The position numbers and the translations under genes are program-made. A stretch of 64,000 nucleotides of DNA from Winogradskyella psychrotolerans RS-3 (GTDB lineage: Bacteria; Bacteroidota; Bacteroidia; Flavobacteriales; Flavobacteriaceae): contig NZ_ATMR01000117.1 in the NCBI RefSeq assembly GCF_000427335.1, positions 1 through 64,000 of the forward strand, given 5' to 3'. Positions within the stretch are counted from its first letter, which is position 1, and the number at the start of each line of letters is the position of its first letter. Below are positions 26,913 to 35,121 of this stretch, piece after piece. Below the pieces are notes generated by a model. It searched no databases, was not told the DNA's origin, and was given only the letters and a program-made list of their open reading frames with translations.

Positions 26913-27073
26913 TGTAGAAAAGCGATTTTATTAAGGGCATCAACTTTATAAAGAAATTTGCCATAAACAATTTAAAAAAAGTTTAAGCAATTATAAAAAT
27001 TTGACTTACAGTTCCTAACAAATATGCTCAATTAAGAATAGAACATGTTATACAATTTCAGAAAATGTTTATA

Positions 27074-28852
27074 CTATTTTAAAAACGGTAAGTAAATTAT
27101 AAATGAAGCACCAACGTTAGGCCTAGCTTCTGCCATAATAACTCCTTTATGGTTTTCTACAATCTTTTTGCAAATCGCTAAACCGATACCTGTACCAGAA
27201 TATTCAGATTTACCGTGTAACCTATTAAAGAGTAAGAATATCTTTTCGGCATAAGTTTGCTCAAACCCAATACCATTATCCTTAAAGGTGATTTTATGAT
27301 GAAACTTATACAAGGATTCCTTTATCTCTTCTACATCCTTAGAAAACACCTCTTGGTGCGTAATTTCGATTATAGGAGGAACGCCTTCTTTACTATACTT
27401 TAATGAATTACTTATTAAGTTGATAAACAACTGTTGAATTTGAAATGAAATAACATCCATGGTTGGTAAATCATCACAAATAATTGTAGCTTGTTTTTCT
27501 TCAATACTATCTAAAAGCTCTGTTTTAGCATGTTCTAATAACATGTTCATATTTGTTTTTAAATATTCCTTTTCTGACGTATTTGTTCTAGAATATTGTA
27601 ATAAATCTTCAATAAGCATACGCATTCTAGCTGATGCCGACTTCATTCTTTGAATATAGAGTTGCCCACTTTCAGAAATATGATCCTTTTCTTTGGTTTC
27701 TAATCGCGACATAAATGTCTGGATTTTTCTTAGAGGCTCTTGTAAATCATGACTCGCAACATAGTTAAATGCAGAAAGTTCTTTATTAGTACGTTCTAAC
27801 TCTTGGTTACGCTGCTCAATGATTCGGTAGTTTTCAACCTCATTTGTAGCGTCAATGGTTACACCAAACATTTTTTTATCACCTTCCGTCTCATCCATCA
27901 TCTTAGAATATGCCTTGAGGTGTCTAATAGTTCCATCTTTATGTACGACTCTAAAATTTGTAAAAGGTAATTCCTCTTCCCGCATCATCATATTAACTTG
28001 CTGCCCCAAATTATTAATATCCTCTTCGTGTACGTATTCATAAAAATTTTCTAATGTTGGCTCAAAGCTTTGTGGTTCTTCACCTACCAAACGGTATAAA
28101 TTATCAGAAAATTCAAATTCATTTTCTTCAATATACCAAACCCAAGTACTGGTATTACTCACAATCTCAGATTGCTTGGTTAATTTTTCAAAAATTTCTA
28201 ATTCTATATTATTATCTTTTAAAGCTTTTAAATCCTTACTCATTTTAAAATAAGCTAAGAGAAGAATAACTAACGTTACTATTAGTAAGCCATAAAAAAA
28301 GAGAGGAGTTAGACCTATTTTTTTTTCATTAACCTCTTGATTATGGATTAAAAGACGCTGTTCTAAATCTAACATTTCGGTGATGTCAGCACGGATTCTG
28401 TCCATCCTAATTTCACCTTCATGTAGTAAGAACAATAAATCTTGTGTTAGGATGGTATCATCATTAGCGAGACTAAAAGATCTATCAAAATTATTAAATC
28501 GCTTTTCAATATCACTCTTTAACACCTTAAGTTTTTCTACTTGCTCACCATTAGAGACAATTAGTGTATCTAATTTATGAAGGTTGTTGGTTACTTTTTG
28601 TAGACTCTCTTCATACGGATTAAGAAATAAAGAATCGTGTGTTAGCAAAAACCCTCTATGCCCTATTTCGGCATCTTTAAGGTTAGAAATAATAATTTCT
28701 AACTCACTTCGTAAAGAGTAATTATCATTAACAACTTTAGATGTTTGAGATAGCTCGCTAATATGTTTATAAGTAAAACCACCTATACATAAAATAACGA
28801 AAAGACCAACTATAAAAGCGGTTCTAAGGTATCTGCTAGATGATGTTGGCAT
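27074..28852 (-). CDS. Sensor histidine kinase (CHASE3-PAS-HisKA-HATPase)
   Basis: 592 residues. A membrane helix (about 9-27), a CHASE3-type periplasmic region (about 30-175, with the DAEIGHRGFLLT motif), a second helix (about 183-203), one PAS/PAC unit (about 230-335), a phosphoacceptor helix with the histidine in YVASHDLQEPLRKIQ, and a catalytic domain with GIGFEQTYAEKIF and GTGIGLAICKKIVE. The DLQEPLRKI type resembles phytochrome-like kinases. It starts three bases after the response regulator stop, so both act as one two-component pair. The signal is unknown. Confidence 0.92.
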   Translation of the reverse strand: MPTSSSRYLRTAFIVGLFVILCIGGFTYKHISELSQTSKVVNDNYSLRSELEIIISNLKDAEIGHRGFLLTHDSLFLNPYEESLQKVTNNLHKLDTLIVSNGEQVEKLKVLKSDIEKRFNNFDRSFSLANDDTILTQDLLFLLHEGEIRMDRIRADITEMLDLEQRLLIHNQEVNEKKIGLTPLFFYGLLIVTLVILLLAYFKMSKDLKALKDNNIELEIFEKLTKQSEIVSNTSTWVWYIEENEFEFSDNLYRLVGEEPQSFEPTLENFYEYVHEEDINNLGQQVNMMMREEELPFTNFRVVHKDGTIRHLKAYSKMMDETEGDKKMFGVTIDATNEVENYRIIEQRNQELERTNKELSAFNYVASHDLQEPLRKIQTFMSRLETKEKDHISESGQLYIQRMKSASARMRMLIEDLLQYSRTNTSEKEYLKTNMNMLLEHAKTELLDSIEEKQATIICDDLPTMDVISFQIQQLFINLISNSLKYSKEGVPPIIEITHQEVFSKDVEEIKESLYKFHHKITFKDNGIGFEQTYAEKIFLLFNRLHGKSEYSGTGIGLAICKKIVENHKGVIMAEARPNVGASFIIYLPFLK

Positions 28853-28855
28853 AGA

Positions 28856-29302
28856 TTATAGTCTTAATAAAAAATTGTCTTTATTTAAACCACTGGTATG
28901 ATATTGCCAGTTGGTAGTAACGACTTCTGAAAGTACTTTTTTAAGTTTTTCAAAGTCATTGGGTTTCTTAATGTAAATGTTAGCACCTTTAACAAAGGTG
29001 TTTTCAATATCTTCTTCTGATGCAGACGTAGAGTATATGGCAATTGCCATATCACATAACCGTTTAGTTGCTTTAATATCTTTTAAACATTCCAACCCTG
29101 ATTTTTTTGGCATGTTTAGATCCAAAAACAGTAAGCTTGGAAGGGAATTATTGAAATCATTTAAATACTCCATCAATTCAATACCATCCTTAAAAAGCAA
29201 CACTTTGCTTTTAATTTTTAACTCTTCAAAGGCTTCTGTGAAAAACAACCTATCGTCTTCATCATCATCTGCCAAAGCTATATTAATATAATCGCTATTC
29301 AT
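28856..29302 (-). CDS. Response regulator (receiver only)
   Basis: 148 residues comprising one receiver domain. Acidic pocket DDDEDD (12-17), phosphoacceptor D61 in LLFLDLNMPKKSG, and the conserved lysine in NIYIKKPNDF. No output domain. It precedes the kinase gene with a three-base gap. Single-domain receivers of this kind act on the partner kinase or another protein; the regulator at 29324 lies just upstream in the same run. Confidence 0.92.
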   Translation of the reverse strand: MNSDYINIALADDDEDDRLFFTEAFEELKIKSKVLLFKDGIELMEYLNDFNNSLPSLLFLDLNMPKKSGLECLKDIKATKRLCDMAIAIYSTSASEEDIENTFVKGANIYIKKPNDFEKLKKVLSEVVTTNWQYHTSGLNKDNFLLRL

Positions 29303-29323
29303 ATTTACAAACTTACGGTTAGG

Positions 29324-29872
29324 TTAATTTATCTGTTTTCTTTTAGCAATAATACGCTGAAAAGCCGACGGAGTGATACCTGTTGTATTTTTAAATTGTT
29401 TACTTAAATGGGCAACACTAGAATAGTTGAGTTTAAATGCTATTTCGGTAAGCGAAAGTTCTTCACTTGTTAATAGTATCTTAGTGTATTCTATTTTCTG
29501 TAAGATAATGAAATTTTCAATAGAAGTATAAGTCAGTTCTGAAAACAAATTTGATAAATAATTGTAATTCTCTTCTAGCTGTTCAGCCAAATAAACGGAA
29601 GTCTTAACATTTATATCCTTTTCATTATAGACCATATCCACAATAACATCCTTGATTTTTTGAATCACAATTTTTTTAGGATCTTCTATAACTTTTATAC
29701 CAAAACCATTAATATCTTCATGAAACGACTTTAATTGGTCTTCTGTAACTTTATCCATCAATTCTATTTCGCCAAATGCTGTTTGCTGATATCTTAATTG
29801 ATGCGTTTCCAATTTCTGCTTTAAAACAGCATTGCAAACTTTAGTAAAATCAAATTTTAGCAATAATTTCAT
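29324..29872 (-). CDS. Short AraC-type DNA-binding protein
   Basis: 182 residues. The C-terminal helix-turn-helix pair (SLTEIAFKLNYSSVAHLSKQ, then GITPSAFQRI) is AraC type. The N-terminal 90 residues lack a recognisable ligand domain. It is 21 bases upstream of the response regulator on the same strand, so it is probably co-transcribed with the kinase pair. Confidence 0.82.
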   Translation of the reverse strand: MKLLLKFDFTKVCNAVLKQKLETHQLRYQQTAFGEIELMDKVTEDQLKSFHEDINGFGIKVIEDPKKIVIQKIKDVIVDMVYNEKDINVKTSVYLAEQLEENYNYLSNLFSELTYTSIENFIILQKIEYTKILLTSEELSLTEIAFKLNYSSVAHLSKQFKNTTGITPSAFQRIIAKRKQIN

Positions 29873-30017
29873 TTATAGTTTGTTCTTTAAGTTGAACGAT
29901 TTAATCACTATTCAAATTTAATATTAAAATTCGCATATTTCACCATGTTATTTTTTTGAAATATTAAAATATGAAGATCAAATAATTATTTCTATAATAT
30001 GAACTTTTTAGAAATGC

Positions 30018-30047
30018 AAAAAAGCCGATTATAATAATCGGCTTTTT
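30018..30047. terminator. Hairpin terminator downstream of the SYLF gene
   Basis: AAAAAGCCGATT and AATCGGCTTTTT pair around a six-base loop, just after the SYLF-protein stop on the minus strand. Confidence 0.85.
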
Positions 30048-30073
30048 CTTGTGATAAAAATTTAATTGCTCAA

Positions 30074-30604
30074 TTAAAATTCTGAATAATTAAATTTTTG
30101 ACCACCAATTGAAACATCGGCCATTGCACCAGCTTTGGATTTTGCAAAAATGACAACACCATCATTATAATTGGCATTTTTACTAGCTCCTTTATCTACT
30201 ATAACAGCTTTTGCTTCCGCAGAAAACTCAAAGTTTCCTTGCTTAAACTCGTTCAGTGCATCTTCAGTTTCAAAGAAAACAACTTGCATATAAGCTTCTC
30301 CACCTGCTTGCAAACCGATATCTAATTTTTTCATATCAGCCATTCCTACAGGTATTCCGTTTTCGTAAACAACACCATTACCTGAAGCTGCCCCGATAAT
30401 TAATGCTCCTTCTCCAACATTTGGAAATACAACATAACCAGAGGAATTACTGAAGAAATTCTCTAATCCAATATCTGAACTCTTCAAAGTTGAGATTGCT
30501 TTTTCGGCATCCTTCATAACACGTTTATCATCTTTATTTTGTGCAAATGCAAATACGGTTACAAACATTAATGCCATCGTTACTATAAAATTTCTAATTT
30601 TCAT
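30074..30604 (-). CDS. Exported SYLF-domain lipid-binding protein
   Basis: 176 residues from the ATG at 30604 (MKIRNFIVTMALMFVTVFAF). An upstream in-frame extension of 17 codons has no support. A signal peptide ends near AFAQN; then GYVVFPNVGEGALIIGAASG and GLQAGGEAYMQVVFF identify a SYLF domain, which binds phosphoinositides in eukaryotes and is common in exported bacterial proteins of unknown role. Ends in a terminator at 30018-30047. Confidence 0.85.
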   Translation of the reverse strand: MKIRNFIVTMALMFVTVFAFAQNKDDKRVMKDAEKAISTLKSSDIGLENFFSNSSGYVVFPNVGEGALIIGAASGNGVVYENGIPVGMADMKKLDIGLQAGGEAYMQVVFFETEDALNEFKQGNFEFSAEAKAVIVDKGASKNANYNDGVVIFAKSKAGAMADVSIGGQKFNYSEF

Positions 30605-30953
30605 AATTTTAAATTTATTGGTTAAACATTTATTTAAAGAAAGTATTAAGAACAAAGGTCTCTAGCTTTCCTGTTGTAAAATTATGAGTATTATATAATC
30701 TTAATTGATGCAATGCAATTAATTATTAATGCAATTGGTGATGTGATAGTAATTACGAAGTAGATAAATATACTGTAGGTGTTTGTTTTAGATAGGAAGA
30801 TAATAAAACAAATATTGAAGACTAAAAAGAATTATATCCATCTGGAAAAGTTTTCCGTTTTTTTGAATAATAGAGAAACTTATGAGAGTTAATACCAATA
30901 TCTAGTTAATCTCCACATTTAAGTTGATCGCTTTTTACATCAAATGATATCAA

Positions 30954-30985
30954 ACAAAAAGGCTTCCGATTTCTCGAAAGCCTTG
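30954..30985 (-). terminator. Ancestral terminator of the initiator tRNA gene
   Basis: AAGGCTT and AAGCCTT arms enclose an internal CG pair and are followed on the minus strand by a T run. It lies just past the tRNA 3' fragment at 30996 and probably ended the tRNA-fMet transcript before island insertion. Confidence 0.65.
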
Positions 30986-30994
30986 TCTTACTTA

Positions 30995-31037
30995 GTAGCG
31001 GGAACTGGACTCGAACCAGTGACCTTCGGGTTATGAG
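30995..31037 (-). repeat. Left attachment-site copy: 3' half of tRNA-fMet
   Basis: 43 bases identical to 50073-50115, covering the tRNA-fMet from the anticodon loop to the discriminator base. Sequence diverges from the intact gene straight after the CTCAT segment. This is the far-end attachment copy left by integration; it is not a functional tRNA. Confidence 0.93.
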
Positions 31038-31088
31038 TTTGATATTTTAACCCAAAACTGCCCTTTTTATAGCATTCCGCTGTAAAAC

Positions 31089-31108
31089 CGTGTACTGTAT
31101 CGTGTACT
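31089..31108. repeat. CGTGTACT repeat pair, left end
   Basis: CGTGTACT occurs at 31089 and 31101, a 12-base period, 52 bases inside the left attachment copy. The same pair with the same period and orientation lies upstream of the integrase at 49971 and 49983. Probable binding sites of the integrase or a directionality factor. Confidence 0.6.
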
Positions 31109-31113
31109 CTGAT

Positions 31114-31153
31114 TTATAATTAATATTATATATCAAATATATATTAATTATAA
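31114..31153. repeat. AT-only inverted repeat near the island left end
   Basis: 13-base arms TTATAATTAATAT and ATATTAATTATAA flank a 14-base AT-rich spacer. It sits between the end-repeat pair and the Fic operator. It could be a terminator or protein site; no function is shown. Confidence 0.5.
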
Positions 31154-31234
31154 GACAATATAAACCTCGTATTACATTTTAATAGTAAATATTACCTGCT
31201 TTTATTTAATTAAAAATGCAAATAAAACACCTAT

Positions 31235-31305
31235 GAGCTATAAAACACAATTATATAGCTCAAAAAATAACTATATTTGAGCTATAAAAACAAGAAATAT
31301 AGCTC
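31235..31305 (+). promoter_or_regulatory. Fic gene promoter with four operator half-sites
   Basis: The 7-mer GAGCTAT occurs at 31235 and 31279 and its reverse complement ATAGCTC at 31255 and 31299, in alternating orientation, start-to-start 20, 24 and 20 bases. TATATTTG at 31272-31279 matches TAnnTTTG. The inner sites overlap the box and the expected start, and the last one abuts the ATG. This is the layout of an autorepressed gene; the Fic protein has a winged-helix-like C terminus that could be the repressor. Confidence 0.7.
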
Positions 31306-32419
31306 ATGGCACGTAATATCTGGAACTGGCAACAAAAAAATTGGCCTCATTTTTCATATAATGAAGATGCTTTGTATACTTTAGAATTAAAATTCTCACA
31401 AAACACAGGAACAGTTTTAGGAGCTTTTAAACACGTTAATGAAAAGGAAAAGGAGCAATTAATTATTGAAATACTATCTAATGAAGCGCTCAAAACTTCT
31501 GAAATAGAAGGCGAATATCTAGATAGAGATAGCATTCAATCCTCTATTAAAAAAACCTTGGCTTAAAAGTTGATAAAAAAAGATAGCACCTGCTGAATTT
31601 GGGATTTCAGAAATGATGGTTGACTTATATAAAAACTTTGATAAACCATTAACGCATCAGCAGCTTTTTAATTGGCATAAAATGCTTACTAATGGTAGAC
31701 GAGATTTAACTGATATTGGTACATATCGGACACATGAAGATCCAATGCAAGTAGTTTCTGGACGCTTAGACAGACCAACCGTTCATTTTGAAGCTCCACC
31801 ATCTCATGAAATACAGAAAGAGATGGAGCAATTTGTATTATGGTTCAATACAATGTATTCCAAAACGAAGCATAATGTACTACCAATTGCTAAAGCTGGT
31901 ATTACACACCTGTATTTTGTATGCATTCACCCTTTTGAAGATGGTAATGGACGTATTGCTCGAGCCCTAACCGAAAAATCTGTAGCACAAAGCATAGGAC
32001 AACCTGCGCTTATTTCATTATCAAAAACTATTGAAACTAATAAGAAAGCGTATTACAACGCTCTTGAAAACAATAACAAGGAATTAGATATTACAGATTG
32101 GTTACTATATTTTGGACAAACCATATTAGAGGCACAAGAAGACACTTTAAAACTGATTGATTTTTTAATTGAAAAAGCTAAATTCTTTGATCGTTTCAAC
32201 TCACTTATGAATGAACGACAACTAAAAGTTGTTACCCGTATTTTTGATGCAGGACACCAAGGTTTTGATGGTGGTTTAAGCGCAGACAATTACACTAAAA
32301 TAGCAAAAACTTCAGCTTCTACCGCCACTCGTGATTTAAAAGATATGTTAGATAAAAAGATGTTTATTAAAACTGGAGAATTAAAAGGGACGAGGTATTG
32401 GTTGAATTTGAAAAGTTAA
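31306..32419 (+). CDS. Fic-family AMP-transferase with DUF4172 N terminus, frame-broken
   Basis: Frames at 31306-31566 and 31613-32419 together encode one Fic protein of 371 residues if two bases are restored: one in the GG at 31560-31561 and one in the A7 run at 31575-31581. The bridge then reads LGLKVDKK and IAPAEFGISEMM, as expected. The N terminus has the inhibitory-helix motif TSEIEG and WNWQQKNWPHF of the DUF4172 type. The core has HPFEDGNGRIAR, the nucleotidyl-transfer motif, and the C-terminal 70 residues look like a winged helix. Fic proteins transfer AMP from ATP to target proteins. Both breaks are in homopolymers, so this may be sequencing error, otherwise a pseudogene. Confidence 0.8.
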
Positions 32420-32508
32420 TTACCTTACCCATATTAAAACAATTCTTCTCCCCTATCTTCTACTAATAATCTAATTGAACATAAAATTAAAATTCAGAAA
32501 TAAAACAT

Positions 32509-35121
32509 TTAATCTTTAAAGCTTTGTCCCAAACCCATCAATCGAACACGTTCTAACCATTCATAAATCATTGCTGAATTGTATTTTAAATTCCCTTTAT
32601 CATCTTTTTCCTTTTCTAATGCTATTGCCATTAATGCATATTCATTTTCTAAAGAAGTAGAAAAAATCCCCTGATCATCTGTATTAATAGAAACCGATAA
32701 TTGTGGACATTTTTTGATTAAATCGGTATCCATTTCCAATCCTAAATTAAAAAATTTTGTAATAGGGTGTTTAGCATACCTCTTAAATGTACCAATTAAA
32801 TAATTAGATGTAGGATTAGTTTCTATAGCTATATTTCTATTCTTAAGCTCATGTTGCATATTATGCTGAACTTGTTCTACCAATTCCATATATGCATGAG
32901 TGATCTCAAATTGTTTAATCTCTTTTCCTTTCTTTTTTATTTTGCTATTAAAATGGTACTGCTGGTATAAAATCTTTAAATCAATTTGATTTCTTAAATT
33001 TTTATTTCTTGGATACTCTTCATTAATCCTGCAACGCTCCCAATAGGTTAAATTAATTTTCTTATAAACATCACTATCTAAATCCTCAAGATATAAATAT
33101 GGATCATCACCTCTTAACTTCCAAGCATCATAAAAGGATGTATGATGAATATGCTTATTTTTTATTCTATTCCCATCATCAAAATTATGTGAATATAATT
33201 CATAATATAAACTCTCAAATAACTTTTCCAATCTGTTAACTTCATTCCTATGAATTGATATTCCAAACTTTCTAATTTTTGCTAATAGCCAAACAACATT
33301 ATCCAAAATAGTTTCCTTAGGTAACATTAGTTTCCCTTGTTTAAATTGATAGTAGTCTTTCACATCAATACCCAAAGCTAATGCATGACCAATTCTATCA
33401 CCCTGTTTTAGATTAAAAAAATTAATACACTCATCTATAGACCTTAAGCCATCCGTTATATCATAAAAGTCTTCACCAACGTGATAGGTGGCGTAAATTT
33501 TAGGTTCCTCTAGCTTCTGTCGAAGATGGTTATATTTCCCTTTTAATTTATGATTTTTTAAATATCTAAAGCCTTGAGCAAATACTTCTGGTGAAGCATT
33601 GAACTCACTAGAAGCTGCATCAATACCTCTAATAAGATCGGACAAATCAGAATAGCTTTCTCTTAATTTACTTATGGCTACAGATTGATCCTTAATTTCC
33701 TTTCTAGAAACATGGTGTCTACATAAAATTTCTGAAGATAAATCGGCACATTTCTGCTTATCCTTCTTTTTTATGTAATGAATTATATAAAATATACCAT
33801 TTTTTGCTAGACTATATTTTGATGTTTTTTGTCTGTTTTTTTGTTCTGATTGAATTGCATTCTTCTTTACCGCTTCATTATACCCAGAAATACTGTTCTT
33901 AAGCTTATAAACATCAGATTTTGGTGCTACCCTCAATTCAAAAGATTTTAAATTCATGTGTTTTTTAGTATCATGAACTGCTAAATTCATAAATGCTGTA
34001 TGATACAACGAATTGTCTTGTAAAAAATACTCCTTTCGATTCTGATATTTAGAAAAATTACCAAAACCAACCTTATCATTTACCTGTATTAATTCAGATC
34101 TAAATTGCGCTTTTATTAGTAGATATGCATGAAATAAATGAATATAGGATTCAAAGGCCTTGTTTCCAGAGTATATTAATTTGAAACAATCGTAAAGTAA
34201 TTTACGTTCCCCATAAAACACATAGGATTTCTTTAAATTTTCCTGATGTATATTTTTTGGTAAAGCATAATCTAAAACTTCATAATTCCCTTGATGTAAA
34301 AATCGGTGACCTAAATCAAATCTAAGGACTTGTATTCTTTTAATTAACTCTGTTAGATTCATTACTAAATCTGAAGAATCCAGCAAATTACTTTCTTTAC
34401 TTAAATCAATATTAAAATCATCGTCTATCCTATTAACAAAACAAAATAATTTATGTCTAATGTAAGCCGCTTTGTATATTAATATCTTAAGTTCTTTTTT
34501 TGATTGCTTAGAACTGTTTGAAACCTTTGTTAATAGACTTAAATCTTTTTCTAACAACTCAAACTTATCACTAAACGATGTTGGATGATTCATTAAATTT
34601 AACCAGCTCAAGTCGAATACAGGACCAGATCCCTTTAAATGAAAATGATTCTCCGCCAACCCTTTTTTCAATAATAAGTGCAATCTTTTATTACCTGAAA
34701 ATGCAGTCCCACGCCAAGCAAAAAAGCATCTTTTTCTTTGAGAAATATTATCTAGATGAGCAAAGTAAGATGTAGTTAACAGATCTTCACCTAAATAATA
34801 AGATAAATCACGCCATTTTAAGAAGTGTTGATATTCGATGAAAGGCTCCATATCTTGCTCAACCAGGACAAGATTAGTAAAATTGATTAGGATATTAAAA
34901 AATGTTTCAGATTCTGGATTACTACTAGTAAAAAACCAATCTTCTTCTAGTTTCTTGCAGACGTTATCGATCTCATTTAAAGAATAATTCGAAAATATAG
35001 AAAAGCTTTTTTCAAGAAATATATTTTTATCAATATACTTTTTACTGTCCTTTTCTTTTAACACATAGTCAGAACAAAAATCTAAAAATAAAACCCTAAT
35101 GGATCGACGAAGGTTATCCAT
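32509..35121 (-). CDS. rdrB: RdrB-like adenosine-deaminase protein of a RADAR defence system
   Basis: 870 residues. The motifs of the adenosine deaminase fold are present in order: H159-F-H161 (AENHFHLKGSG), H547-V-G-E550 (YHVGEDFYD), H579 (RIGHALALG) and D815-D816 (SINTDDQGIF), plus IETNPTSN. The large size with a long N-terminal region and insertions is that of RdrB, not of a metabolic deaminase. In RADAR, RdrB deaminates adenosine or ATP when the partner ATPase senses phage. Its ATG touches the rdrA stop with no gap. No transmembrane accessory gene lies beside it. Confidence 0.83.
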   Translation of the reverse strand: MDNLRRSIRVLFLDFCSDYVLKEKDSKKYIDKNIFLEKSFSIFSNYSLNEIDNVCKKLEEDWFFTSSNPESETFFNILINFTNLVLVEQDMEPFIEYQHFLKWRDLSYYLGEDLLTTSYFAHLDNISQRKRCFFAWRGTAFSGNKRLHLLLKKGLAENHFHLKGSGPVFDLSWLNLMNHPTSFSDKFELLEKDLSLLTKVSNSSKQSKKELKILIYKAAYIRHKLFCFVNRIDDDFNIDLSKESNLLDSSDLVMNLTELIKRIQVLRFDLGHRFLHQGNYEVLDYALPKNIHQENLKKSYVFYGERKLLYDCFKLIYSGNKAFESYIHLFHAYLLIKAQFRSELIQVNDKVGFGNFSKYQNRKEYFLQDNSLYHTAFMNLAVHDTKKHMNLKSFELRVAPKSDVYKLKNSISGYNEAVKKNAIQSEQKNRQKTSKYSLAKNGIFYIIHYIKKKDKQKCADLSSEILCRHHVSRKEIKDQSVAISKLRESYSDLSDLIRGIDAASSEFNASPEVFAQGFRYLKNHKLKGKYNHLRQKLEEPKIYATYHVGEDFYDITDGLRSIDECINFFNLKQGDRIGHALALGIDVKDYYQFKQGKLMLPKETILDNVVWLLAKIRKFGISIHRNEVNRLEKLFESLYYELYSHNFDDGNRIKNKHIHHTSFYDAWKLRGDDPYLYLEDLDSDVYKKINLTYWERCRINEEYPRNKNLRNQIDLKILYQQYHFNSKIKKKGKEIKQFEITHAYMELVEQVQHNMQHELKNRNIAIETNPTSNYLIGTFKRYAKHPITKFFNLGLEMDTDLIKKCPQLSVSINTDDQGIFSTSLENEYALMAIALEKEKDDKGNLKYNSAMIYEWLERVRLMGLGQSFKD

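Noticed and set aside
26773..26970. Open frame of 65 codons on the minus strand
   Set aside because: It overlaps the 50-codon lmo0937-like frame and its composition (Cys/Phe-rich, no domain) looks like a shadow.
30996..31037. tRNA-like segment as a second functional tRNA
   Set aside because: Only the anticodon loop to 3' end remains; the D arm and 5' acceptor strand are absent, so it is an attachment-site remnant.
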